DNA of 64,000 nt, from the NCBI GenBank assembly GCA_024449915.1, contig JAMZAV010000027.1:310001-374000 (forward strand), read 5' to 3'. Source of the stretch: Sweltsa coloradensis (taxonomy: Eukaryota > Arthropoda > Insecta > Plecoptera > Chloroperlidae). Below are positions 22,191 through 33,870 of this stretch, piece after piece (the stretch's first letter is position 1; every line of letters starts with the position of its first letter). Position numbers and translations under genes: made by a program. The notes beneath the pieces are model-generated. The model saw nothing but the letters and a program-made list of their open reading frames with translations, did no database searches and was not told where the DNA came from.

Positions 22191-23111
22191 TTGTCATGCA
22201 CTTTGAAAATAAAGAAGAGCTTAATCAAAAAAGTTATTAAAAAAATGTATTTACTCCACATTTCATTGGTGAAGGAATTACGTTAACGGAATTACTGAAC
22301 ACTATTGCTTTGAAACAGTGTTTAATGAAGGTAAAGTAGACTCCCTTGTTTAGTAACCCGACCATCATTAAGAGTAGAATTTAACCATATGCAAGCATTA
22401 TTTAAATATAACATTCGCTGGTGTAGTTCCGTTACCATGGGGTCGTCATTCCGTTATCGAAAAGATACCTAAAAACAGTTCAAATATCAACCAAAATGCC
22501 CAACATCTTTACAGCTTATCAATAATTTGCATTAGACCATGAGTTAGATTAAACCACACGCAAGCATTACTAATGAAATCACCTCGCCTCCCCCCACCAC
22601 CACCTCCATCCCACACACGCACAAACGTATTTGCACAGCGAATACAGTCAAACGCAGGGCGGCGATAGGACAAATCGAGCCGCAGTCAATGGGAGGGGTC
22701 CCCGACGACGACCCTCACATACCAGCCAATGTTAGCGAGAAGGACCCTGCTTTTTTGTCTTCTTGTATGATCAGCAGAGCTACGCTAATACGCTGGGCCA
22801 AATTCTACCCCGGGCGGCGGGCGCAGGCGGGGTAAATTTGTTAGAGTTGCTGATTGATATTGCCATATATTAATTTTTGTTACTAATTCTTTCATTAGAT
22901 ACTTCATAAGAAAACAGTAGTTATGAATACCATACAAACGGAAGGATCGATTGATGGAAAAACGCTCATCCATCAACGTGACTGTATTAAATAGCATACG
23001 CAACGCGGCCAGTATTCACAGTGCACAGTGCAGTGCAGTGCAGTGACTCTCGTCTACAAAACCACCAATTTATTAGGCTATGTTTCTAAATAGGCTATTT
23101 TACGCTTATTC
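22191..23111. other. Unique loop of the foldback element
   Basis: The loop has no partner elsewhere in the window. It is GC-richer at 22560-22835, with CCCCCCACCACCACC and a GGGCGGCGGGCGCAGGCGGGG string, and carries a short (CAGTG)n run at about 23020-23044. No protein family could be recognised on either strand. In foldback elements the loop can hold the transposase gene or captured DNA. Neither is shown here. Confidence 0.4.
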
Positions 23112-24181
23112 TTAGAAAATAGGTCAAAGACCTTGTGTGAAAATGTCCACAAGGTGTTAAAATCTTATTTTCGTCCTAATTCGTAATATTAGGAAAATTT
23201 GAGACAAAACGAGTCATCACATGATAGACTTTTGTTAATATTGAGTAAACTTTTAAAAATGGGGTCAAAGTCCATTGAGTGAAACAGTACCTTAGGTGTT
23301 AAAAAACTTTTTTTATCGATGTTCTTATTATTGGCATAATTTTGAACAAAACGAGTGGTCACACGATACACTTTCGTTAAAATTGAGTGAATTTGTTAAA
23401 ATAGGATCAAAGTCCATTGAGTAAAAATGTACCCAAAGCATCACAAAATCTTGTTTTCGTCCTAATTCGTAATATTAGGAGAATTTGTGACAAAAAGAGT
23501 GGCCGCACGATACACTTTCGTAATATTGAGGAAATTTGTGAAAATGGGAAAAGGGCGCATAATCTGATCAGATTTACATATATGGTGAAATTTTAATTTT
23601 TTAAATTAAAGTTTAGACCTTAATCTACAATACACATTAATATGGCGTTCTAAATATAATATTTTAATACGGATTTCTTTATTTTAGTTTTATCAACCCC
23701 TTTTAGTAAACACCCCCTTTCTCCTATAAGCAAGCAACTTTTTTGAGGGCTCCTCGGGCCAATTTTTTGAGATCATTCTTCTGAGTGTTTCAGACAAAAT
23801 TCACGGCCCTATCACTTAACCCGTAACTGGTAGGCTAATCCTCCCAGCACAGTGGGTAAATTTGTGAAAGAAAGACAAAGGGTGCAAAATCTGGTTAGAT
23901 ATACATATATGGTGAGATATATATTTTTTTATTAAAATTTGGACTTTTATCTACAATATGTAATAATTTTGTAATCTTATGATCAAATTTAGTTTGATTT
24001 TTGAATTTTTGAATATTTGAAAAATGCCATTTTTTCATCCCCTTCCACCCCCTTAACCGGATGGATTTTTTCATGGCTCCTCGAGGCAATTTTCTTGTAA
24101 AAAAGTTCTGAGTATACAACCCAAAAATTCAGCCCTCTACCACAAAACCCCTAATTGTTCTTGTATTTTCCTTTAATCCGC
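23112..24181 (-). repeat. Foldback element, right arm
   Basis: Reverse complement of the left arm, ending in CCCCTAATTGTTCTTG...TTTAATCCGCTT. A few extra bases near the outer end (ATTTTCC) and small indels distinguish the arms. Confidence 0.85.
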
Positions 24182-25817
24182 TTGACTATTAAGCTTATAA
24201 CAACATAATATGATGAACATGAAAACATTAGACATTGTCGTTTCCAGTATAATGTTAGGTATCTAATTATAATGAATGTAATTATTAAAAATGGGAGTAT
24301 GAAGGTCATTTCAAGTATTTCTGACGTGCATCAAAGTTACCTTATAAAAATTCATTGGAAACTCTGCGAGGCACATTCTCACCTCCCAAGGAGGCAGAAC
24401 ACTTGAATATTGAACATGTTACGTCACAGCACGCGGCGGGCAGGCATGCAACATCAAGTTTCGATAAGCGCATCACAGTCCATTAGCTTGGTGCAGTGTG
24501 ATGTGGCTCACTAGCAGATTGGTTTTGTATGGGACTGGGTATCTTTGAAAACAAGACAGAAGTGTACGTTGAAGGCAAGCATTAATAATGCACATCGTGG
24601 TTTATATGCGAGTTTATTGAATTTTAAACCTGCTGGGTGAATTCTGACAGACCTGAGGGTTTATTCTGAAGCACTTTTTGACTTATAGTTTTCATTCAAC
24701 AAATTTTAAACTTAGGTTGATTAGAAAGGATGTACGCATTTTTCTTTCAAAATTCATTTTTGTACCATTCCATTCTAAACAGTCTGTAGCAACCTAATGT
24801 TAAACTTGCAATCGATAGATCATTTAAATATAGAAGGGTGAGATCTTGATCAACTTTCTTCAATTGCCAAATTGAGAATAATGATACATACAACGTAAAA
24901 GCAAGAAATGTGTCTTCTAGCAAAATTTAAATTATTAGTCTGTCACAAGATCATTTCGCAGAGAAACAGAATATTATAAATACGGAATTTTGATGAAGTT
25001 TTTAAAGAATTTATTTCGGTACTTGACGCTTTTAAGCACAGCCAAGGTTTATTTTTAAATTACGCTGACTCGTATGTAGTACGTAAGTCGAATGACATTT
25101 CTAATTTCAGCTTACGTCAATTTCGACGAATGCCCGTTCCAAGAATGTTACTTTAACAATGCAATATTAATTCGCGTAGGTCTAGGCCTATGTTTTGTGG
25201 TCATCTATGGTATAGTATGGGAATTACAGTTTAAATGTGTTGTGTGATTTGTATTTAACATCTTTACACCACTTTACTAATTTCGTTTTCTACCCGTGTA
25301 ATAAATATGTTTTTCAAGGTGGGTGTGTTGACAATTTAGTTTATGCACATAATTAATACATTCCTTAAAACGAGACTGAAACGTGAAGCTTGATTCTAAC
25401 GATTAAAATAAAATAAATTTAAATGTTCACGATTGTAATCTCTTCAAAACTCGTAAGCCTAGAACTTATCTTCTACGTTTAATTGTTTTAATCTGCATAA
25501 TTCATCTTCTATTTTATTTATGTGTACACGTACTATGTTCTATGTGCAATTATTTCAATCTGTAATTCTTGTTTTATCGTATTTGCCAATGTAGCATGGA
25601 TTTGTGATTGTTCCCATTTATGCATACTTTATCATTGTGGTACGACTTGGTAGTGTTGCAAATAATAACAACAAAGAAAGAAACAATCAACAAGTAACAT
25701 TCAAGTAAGTGTAGAAATATACAATTCTGCATCCATCGCTTACGATACCAACAAACCCAAGCGTCCACGGTTACTTTATACTATAGGGTTGTGGAAAGTT
25801 ATGGGCATTTGGAACCT
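24182..25817. other. No gene seen
   Basis: AT-rich DNA with short, motif-free reading frames on both strands. Confidence 0.45.
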
Positions 25818-25835
25818 CCCCCCCCCCCCCCCCCC
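25818..25835 (+). repeat. Poly-C run
   Basis: Eighteen C in a row. The proline run in the reading frame across it is an artefact. Confidence 0.95.
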
Positions 25836-25868
25836 ACACACCACCAATACACAAACAACAGCAACAGT

Positions 25869-26212
25869 GCGGATACAATATTATAAAAAATTAGGTAATA
25901 TAACAGGTATAGTAACGTTACAAATACAAATCATTGGACTTTTCACTGTTATTATCATAATATATTTTTAATTAAAAGGAGATATTTCAACTTCTTTACA
26001 GAAGTCTTTATAAAACAAATTAACAATTAAAATGATGTAAATGATTAATATTGATAAAAGATGTAAGTCTTGTCAGTTGTGGTTTTTTAATTGTTAATTT
26101 GTTTGATAAAGACTTCTGAAAAGAAGTGAAAATATCACCTTTTAAATAAAAATATATTATGTAAATATAACAGTGAAAAGTCCAATGATTTGTATTTGTA
26201 GCGGATACAATA
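25869..26212. mobile_element. MITE-like foldback with flanking direct repeats
   Basis: TACAAATACAAATCATTGGA... at about 25919-26031 is mirrored at about 26085-26200, giving arms of about 115 bp with a loop of about 50 bp. GCGGATACAATA occurs exactly at 25869-25880 and 26201-26212, the second copy directly touching the right arm. This looks like a 12-bp duplication around the insert, though about 38 bp of non-mirrored sequence separates the left copy from the left arm. No coding capacity. Confidence 0.6.
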
Positions 26213-26270
26213 CTTTGCTCTTTAGTTTCTTTGGAGTAGACTCCACGTGACTTCTGAGATGACTAGCTAT

Positions 26271-26748
26271 AAATAAATAAATAAATTGTATTTAGAGTCT
26301 ACCCACTCAGTTATATAACAGATTTTCAGTGGGGACTTTAAATCAAGCGACCAAGCCAACCCTGCAGGCCCCGACGCAATCGACGAGTGAGCGATAACCA
26401 TCTAAAGATCGTTTTTTAAAAAAAATAGTAGGAAATATTGCAATCAGTGGTATGGACAGTGCGAACACCCGCGGATCAACGCCAGAATCAACAAGGCCGA
26501 TTCAGAACAACTCTGAAATTATTATGTGCTTCGTTGCTAGGACGGCTCCAAAGTCACCGTTACAAACTCCTAATCAAGAACTGATAGACTTAAGTCCAAA
26601 TCAGAAGTTAAAAACTCTGACTTTAACGGGAATCGAACTCTGGACCATCTGCATTGAAGCAGATACGCTAACCACAAGACAACGAGCCACACACAGACCA
26701 ACGAACCACAAGACTAACGAGCCACACAAAGGCCAACGAGCCACACAA
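26271..26748 (-). repeat. SINE-1, full length, with repeated head start
   Basis: Read on the minus strand it has the tRNA-like head (B box in GGAATCGAACT reverse at about 26628-26640), the body with AAGTCACCG and CCGCGGATCAACGCCAGAAT in reverse, and the tail to (TTTA)n at the left end. At 26687-26748 the first bases of the SINE (TGTGTGGCTCGTTGG) occur about four times in tandem with variations before the head proper. Other copies begin with only one. Confidence 0.75.
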
Positions 26749-29700
26749 ATCTGTTGCATCGTGTTATTCGTCTTGTTTGAGCACACACACACACACCACA
26801 AAACGTCGTCTTAACAGCTTCACGATTAGAACAATCGAGCAAGATCTCAAACGAGACGGTATTCTAAGGAAATTTGTCAATTCATTCCTTAATACCATTC
26901 TGCAACTCCAAGTTACGACAATTGTGTAGATATTTAGAAATTCTTGGAACGTTACGGCAAGTTAACTTATTCATATTCTGTTTGGGAATTTGCGAGACAA
27001 GTAAGATATTGTTATGGACAATAGGTACAATCGCCAAGTTTGTCTCTTTCTCTTAATTCGTTGCTCACTCCGCCGACTTACAAAGAACATGACGAAATGA
27101 ATGCAAACTGTTGAACTGGGACATTACTTGCTGTGCAGTGAGTTGAATAGTCGTTTTCAACTAATTTACATCAATAAAAGAAGGAATTAGATGAATTATG
27201 GTTAATGCTTATGTGTACTGTACATAGTATAACCGCACCCGATAAACTTAGAGTTGGGGCCCATAAACAAAAAACAAAAAATTTCGGTCGATATTTTAAA
27301 AGGCTTTGCTGCTTTTTTAACTGTTTGCAGTCAGAGTTTTATCCTGAAAGTAGCGATTTTCAAAGTTATTGGGATTTTTGTCAGCAAATTTGTAACGGAC
27401 ACAAGTGATCAGTACTTTTTAATGATGCTTTATATATTATTCTTTTGAGACATAATCGGATGGAAGGATGAGGTACACAAAGCGACTTGAGCGCGCCTGA
27501 CGGTATAACAACAGAACTGCACTGCACGTGACTGTACTGGTACTAAAACGTGTATCGATATTCGCAGAAAGCCTTAAAATATTGTATATACCCTTACCCT
27601 ACAATTTATGTAAAGAACTGAATAAATTTAGACAGACGCACCATAGATTAACGATGGCATTATATTTTTATTTTATATCTCATATTATAGGTTTGTATCA
27701 TTGGAAAACTCGAGTACGTTTGCAATAGTCCACTAAATTGCCAAGTTTCTTATATGTTTGGGATTTATCTCAATTTAATAATACAACAGGTACTGCAATC
27801 TGCGTTCTTTACTCAAGGCTGTCTTAATACATAAGGCTATTACAATGTTATAATTTTAAAATATTTAAACATTTGTTATAAATAAAGGTTTCTGCGGATT
27901 TTTGGAATAAACAAATAATTTTTCGTGGGAAAGCCTGTCCAGGGTGCAATTCATGCCCCTCTTCAGGTGTCTAACTAGGTATTTTTGACTTTGGATAATT
28001 GTGAAGGGATGTCCGAGGGCTGTTTAAGAGGACTCAATTCCATACATTCGCATTAATGACTGAGGAAACCCCCTAAAAACCTTCAGTCAGGATTGCCGGT
28101 CTTGACGGGATTTAAAACCGGGACTTCCCGAATCAGAGTCGCGCGTTTAACGTTCGAGACAACACTGTTGGTGGATTTTTAAATTTAATTTTATTAATTA
28201 GTGTCAGTAAAGTGAAAAATGTACAAGTTTGTTTTGAATAAAACTTACATTTTCTAGAAATTTCACTCTTATTATTTAATGGGACTTAAGAATTTCATTG
28301 AAATTAATTGCAACTATGAATCACAATAATTAAACTTTTTAATTGCAGATTTGATACTTAAACTAAAGCTCTACCCAATTACCGCCTCACTAACAATCAA
28401 GAATTATTTTATCACCTACAATTAAATATTTCGCTTGAGCAAAGTATGAATGAAACTTGTTAATAACCGTAAACCTGACCTGTGAACCGTACTTTGAACT
28501 GTACGTTTTATGGGACCCCATAAACAAGTATGTTTAGTGTAGAACAGTTACAATATTTCATCTGTAAGAGTAATTTCATGTCTTTGTTGCCTTTAAAATT
28601 ATGTTGTGGCAGTAAAAGTTAATTCAGACTTTACATTCGACACACCATTAAAAGCATACGAAAATGAACCACCGGTATGTGCAATGTAACTTGCCTTCCG
28701 TCCTTCCCTCAAGAATTTCACATAATCTATGACTCATCTCTCGACCTATATCTAGATATAATTTCAACAAAGCCAATTCAAATTCCTCGAACTATATTAT
28801 ATTTTGTTGTTTGGCAAATCTTTCTTTTTTCGTTCTAAAATGAGTTTAAAACAAATATTGAACAGCAAGTTCAGGATAAAATTAAAATGTAAATACGATA
28901 TATAAATATAATGAAAGTCAAGATATAAATTTGACTGATAAGTATACAAATGTTTGTTAATTTAAATAATATGATTTCATTCTAAGCTTAAATTTAAAAA
29001 CAAATTGTGATAATCGTACATGTAAATGACAATTGCCATGGATCGTATGTACCAATTTGTTTTAAAAATAGTGAACATTAAGAAAATTCGTATGAAGAAA
29101 TAGTGGGTTGCATTTTAAAATTTAAAAAAATAAAATCTTTATTGACATGAAATGCCATACTCATAACATCGAATGGATGATTTTGACAGTAACCCTAAAA
29201 TGATTTCTATTTTGTCCTCTTTCAACTAGTGACAATTTAATAATTGACACCAACACAAACAAACCTTTCTAAGAAAATATAAAATTAAGAACAGTGAAAT
29301 TATTTTGGAGTGCTTGTTTTTCACGCCAGCTAAACTTATCCCCTTCTTTCTTTTCTTCTTATTTATTCGATCCTGACGTTTTCTTTTTCTCCATACTCAT
29401 GTTTCCGCATTAAGTGGCAAATTATGAACTTAAACATATTCTTAATATATTTTATATTATCATTAATCAATTAAGCATGCCATAAGAATTGTCTAGCTTT
29501 GTGATATTTACTAATCACCACAAGTGTTGACATTTTATTAGAAAAGTTTACAGCTAATTTTGGCTTAAAAACACATATCCCATCAAATGAGGGTAGAGAC
29601 AGCAGATGGTACAACGATTTATTTTATCTGGTTAAAATTACGAAAACTGATTGAAATTACCAAACTCAAGTAGCTTTAAAGCTGATATATCTACAAAGGT

Positions 29701-30602
29701 ACATTCACTTCATTCGATAGGTCGTGGGACTCAAAACTTCTTCCTCGGATTCAATAATGAGCCATGCAGATAATCTAAAAACTCTACAGGTGTTCATGTT
29801 ATCTTAATTTTTAGATCTTTAACACATATTTTCAAATATATTGGGAAAATTCAAAATAAGAACACACTAGGCCTCCATTTTGAATACAAACTAGAGGTAA
29901 GAAGATGATAATGTATGTTGAATTGTATTTGTTAGTTGCGTTTATACTAATATTAAGAGTTGTATTGCAACTGAATCGTTTTTTTTTTAAATAAGTATAT
30001 ATTTATTGTGAGTATTTACATAAATATAATTACAGAGTATACCAACTGAAATTCCTGAGCCTTCTGCTCTCTACTTTCAACCTTGACATACATTTTTGTG
30101 GAACCTAAAGATTAAGAATATAAATAATTACATATGAAAACAAGGGAAAAATTAATAAAAAACCCTCTTCATTGGGTGATTTTCAAAACAAATCAATTTA
30201 CATTATTTAACACAAATAGGTTATGAGTTTAAAGCTCATGTAAACAATTCGTTCATCTAACATGTAAAAGTAAACATAAATAATCATACTTAAGATTAAA
30301 GTAAAATATGCTTAGTGCGTTTGTGCCGATAGTGTTTGTAAGGCAGTGAGAGAATAGAATAATTGCCTAATTGATTAATGATTAATTAATTGATTAATTA
30401 ATTAATTAAATATTATATAGCCTATTTTGTGTATTATATTCGTACATAAGTAAGGACTTGTAAATACCTTCACGACCTAATGACTCAAAAGTAATTCATC
30501 AAAATTCAATAAGAAGTAGCCAAGTTGATTTGATGCTTTGTAATTTATTTCTAATTTACCACACTTACAACTTCATTGTCGCCTCCCGTAAAATCAATGT
30601 TT
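26749..30602. other. Long unannotated AT-rich stretch
   Basis: A tRNA-like relic on the reverse strand may lie at about 28090-28175 (GACGGGATTTAAAACCGGG ... GAGTCGCGCGTTTAACG). Imperfect ATTA repeats run from about 30372 to 30410. Reading frames are short and without motifs. Confidence 0.4.
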
Positions 30603-30750
30603 AAATAAAATAAATAAATGTATTCTTATTTAGAGTCTAGCCACTCAGTCACAGAACTGATTTTCAGTGGGGGAAATAATTTTTTTAAAGCAAACCTAGC
30701 CAGCCTTGTAGGCGCCGACACGATCGACGAGCAAACAGTGACCAACTGAA
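30603..30750 (-). repeat. SINE-1 tail fragment
   Basis: (AAAT)n, TTTAGAGTCTAGCCACTCAG, ACTGATTTTCAGTGGGGGA, CAGCCTTGTAGGCGCCGACA and CGATCGACGAG are the reverse of the SINE-1 tail, more diverged than other copies. Body and head are missing. Confidence 0.7.
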
Positions 30751-31224
30751 CATAAACATAAAATATTATCGAATACATTATATTTTGTGATTGATATAAT
30801 TAGTGATGTTGACTTACTAGCTGCAGTAGATTATTTTTTTCTCCATTGGTACATCCCACTCCCCCATTACCAGCCAACAGAACCAACATATTTCGAAGTA
30901 TCCATGTTAGTAACGAATTAGCCTTCGTTACCTTTCAAAGAAAATATCAAATTAAGAAGAGTGCATTTATTTTAGGGTGCTTGTTTTTCACGCCAGCAAG
31001 CAATATCATGATTTCCGAGTGCAAACCATTATGGTTTACATTTGTTTGCTATTCCCTAGCCCCTGCTGAATTCACTTAGATATAATTTCGTTGTACAACG
31101 TTTTGATTGCCCTCATTTCATTCAGAAATGTCTCTTTGTTCCCATTTAGCACTGACAGTAATTACATGATTTATATTACATAACTTATATTCAACAACCA
31201 AGTCGTTGTGTAATTTGTTTTGAG
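30751..31224. other. No gene seen
   Basis: Short reading frames without motifs. No repeat partner was noticed. Confidence 0.45.
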
Positions 31225-31290
31225 TAGTACGGCACAACCGCACAATGACGCGAGTTCAAATCCCGCAGTATCTATCTTTTGTAATTGAAT
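31225..31290 (+). repeat. tRNA-like / SINE-2-like relic
   Basis: AGTTCAAATCCCGC fits a B box with its stem, and TTTTGTAATTGAATAG follows, close to the SINE-2 tail start TTTGTAATTTCTGAAT. The A-box side is decayed. Confidence 0.35.
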
Positions 31291-32093
31291 AGCTCTTGAC
31301 TACTGCTACCATCAAAATTTCGTGCCTGGTATAACAAGTAATCAAATATACTTACCATGAACCACATCAATTAGGACATATTTACTTGGCGTTTTAACTG
31401 TTCTCGTACGGAACAGATTAAATGAGAGTAGTAATAATTGAGGCGTATATCCCTTCACTAATACGGACATTAAAACAAAAAACTTGTGTTTAGAACTTTA
31501 CTTGTACTTACCGTTATTTATTTATGTTTTCGGCTCAATAAGGTTGGCGATAATTGGGATTTTGGCTGATTAGTTAATGAGCTATTACCTGCTTTATCTA
31601 CTGTTCAATAATGATAATAAGCATAAAACCAACCTGAAACAGTGTTGAAAAGTATCACATAAACTTCTAACTCGAAATTAACTTATTAGTAAAATTCTTA
31701 TTGTGACTGGATCAACGAGCGCCAATTTACAAAATCAACATCGTATTACGCCTATGAATGATGCACGAGAATACTGGTACTATGTGAACATTGTTCTGAC
31801 CAACTACTCCTGGTTACCAGGTCTTCAAATTCGAATGTCACTACGTTATTTATTATGGGATCCGAAAATACCTACAATATCTAAATAAAAGAGGTGTTGT
31901 GCAACGCAGTTCTTATATACTTTTGTATAATTGAAAATTTAAAAATTAATATCCCTGAAGGCTATTGTATCGCCCTCTAACCGATAATTTAAAGCTTAAA
32001 GTAAGATGACTAAAACGTAAGCTAAATGAAACATGGTCATGAATATAACAGGAAAATATATTTTTAATTGTTTTTGCTCGTAACGTCCCCGGC
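31291..32093. other. No gene seen
   Basis: AT-rich. The 61-codon frame at 31703-31888 has no recognisable domain and no splice support. Confidence 0.45.
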
Positions 32094-32427
32094 CATTATG
32101 CAATTTTTGGGAAAGTGGAAACCCTGAGTTAGGTGCTACACTTAATATCGAGCGATGGTTTTTTAATATTGTTTCTACACATCATTGCCTTCCAACTCCT
32201 CAAAAGGAAAAACGATTTTCTATATCGTTCGATGTGTTTTTCACAAAATTCTTGTTTGTACCGCCTGATAAAAAAAATCGTTCATCGAAAGTTATTTCAG
32301 ATTTTTTTTCCTTATAAAGAGGTGGATGGCAATGATGTGCACAAACAATAAAAAAAATCATTGATCAAAATTAAGTGTAGCGCCTATCTCAGTGTTTCCA
32401 CATTTGTCCCAAAATTTGCATACAATG
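32094..32427. mobile_element. MITE-like element with ~100-bp inverted repeats
   Basis: The left arm CATTATGCAATTTTTGGGA ... GTGGAAACCCTGAG ... GCTACACTTAATAT ... CACATCATTGCC mirrors the right arm GGCAATGATGTGCAC ... AAGTGTAGCGCC ... GTGTTTCCACATTTGTCCCA ... CATACAATG. Weaker pairing continues inward to ATCGTTCGATG and CATCGAAAG, so almost the whole 334 bp can fold. No coding capacity, and no target duplication was recognised. The reading frames inside are by-products. Confidence 0.65.
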
Positions 32428-33630
32428 ACCGACAGTTAGCTAAGATTGCAGTCATTTTCCTTTGATTTTAAAATATCTTTAGATGTCAATACAATAGCTT
32501 AAGTGTTAACATTTTTAAATTACCAGTCATACAACATATTCATAATAAATACAACCAACATCCCGCCAAGCTAGATTCTTGCGTGTTCTGAATCCTTTGT
32601 TCAAATTTTTTTACTAGTATTTTAGTATTACTCTCGATTTTGGTATATTCTTTCACGCTATTTAGTAGTAATAAGGCTAGAAGCAATATTCTTTGTTTTG
32701 GTACTTTTCGTTGTATTTTTGGGAATTGCTGATAATTATGGTCGAATTTTCATAGGAAACCAGCGTACGTCTGTATTATTAAATTGCGTTATGTTTCATC
32801 ATAGGCCTATAGACTTTACGTCATGTACGTCATTTCTTGTTTTAATGTAAAGAGTTCTTATATATTATTGTTTTTACTCCCAAATATTTTTCTAAACGAT
32901 TTAATTATGCCCACAAATTTAAAAAAATACATAACAACGCTTATGACACGTACACAACATAACTGGTAACAGATTTTTTGAATTTTCGTTTTGCAAGATT
33001 CCCCCTTTTTCGTTGATAATCACTTGCCCGTGTACTTTTTATATAAAATCGTGTACAACCGATACTTTTTTAATACTTATATCCTACTACTGATGTACAA
33101 GTTAGGGTTTGATGTAACAGTTGATTGCTTTCCGGGACATTTTTTTTTACTTTTGCCATATATATTTCGTTAATAAATTTGTTTAATCAAAATGATTAAA
33201 ACTTATGGTGCTTCAGTAATTGTAGAATACTTTACTTGCGTACGTTCAAAAACTATTCTCGTTCCCATTTTCATTATGTAAGTCAGAGCAGAAGCTTTCA
33301 TAAAGACTGAAAATATACAACACAATTTTTCTTTTTAACAAATATGACCACTACAACTAGGCAATCTAATGTGACGATTTGTGTTAATGTAGTTACCGTA
33401 CGCCACATTTTACGACAATATTTTACGTAAAACAAAATTCATTGTCTTGAAATTAAACAATTTTAAGAAATACTTATTTGATGAAAAATTTATTCCAGTT
33501 AATACTTTTAAAATATTGCTAATATAATATGTTCACGAAGCGTCAATCATAACGTCATGAATAAAAAACAAATACAATATTTAAAATTGTTTTTTTGAGA
33601 TTAGAACTACAAAAAATTGAATGTACTCAC
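32428..33630. other. AT-rich; possibly intron of the gene to the right
   Basis: No exon or repeat was recognised. If the splice donor at 33630 is used, this DNA is the start of an intron on the minus strand. Confidence 0.4.
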
Positions 33631-33679
33631 CCCCAATAACCGCCAGCATGAGGAGCCTCACCAGCAACAGCAGCGACAT
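33631..33679 (-). CDS. Candidate first coding exon, signal-peptide start
   Basis: On the minus strand an ATG in good context (CAACATGTCG, A at -3) opens MSLLLLVRLLMLAVIG, then the first base of the next codon, and then a consensus donor GGG/GTGAGTAC with the intron starting at 33630. A leucine-rich run after a short start is typical of a signal peptide, and a phase-1 junction just after it is common in genes for secreted or single-pass membrane proteins. The exon lies in the most GC-rich, CpG-rich patch of the window, as expected near a promoter. No later exon was recognised, so the protein cannot be named. Longer frames starting upstream would bury the hydrophobic run behind an arginine-rich stretch and are less likely. 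Confidence 0.45.
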
Positions 33680-33870
33680 GTTGAGTGGTGATCGTCGCGT
33701 CAGGGCGCGCGTGAGGCCCGAGCACACGACGACGCGCCGAGTGACGAGGGGCCGACGTCGTCGACGGTAGGAGCGCCGCGGCGGTAGCCGGCGAGCACGC
33801 ATGCTCGTAAATCTCGCCACCAAGACGACGTCGGACAAACCACTCTCCGCGCACCCTCCAGCCTAGGAGG
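33680..33870 (-). promoter_or_regulatory. GC- and CpG-rich leader/promoter region
   Basis: This patch is dense in CG (for example GCGTCAGGGCGCGCG and GCCGCGGCGGTAGCCGGCG) within AT-rich surroundings, directly upstream of the candidate start codon. It would be 5' untranslated sequence and proximal promoter if the exon is real. No TATA box or initiator could be assigned. Confidence 0.35.

Larger units (their letters stand above)
20869..24181. mobile_element. Large foldback element with nested tandem arms
   Basis: The arms at 20869-21935 and 23112-24181 are near-exact reverse complements over about 1.07 kb, separated by about 1.18 kb. Outermost matching bases are GGCGGATTA on the left and TAATCCGCTT on the right. 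Each arm holds two diverged units of about 325 bp, followed inward by units of about 143 bp (three in the shared part, two more only on the left). Long terminal inverted repeats built of tandem repeats are characteristic of Foldback/Galileo-type DNA transposons, known from Drosophila. No transposase and no clear target duplication are visible, so this class call is by architecture only. Transcription across it would give a long hairpin RNA. Confidence 0.65.
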
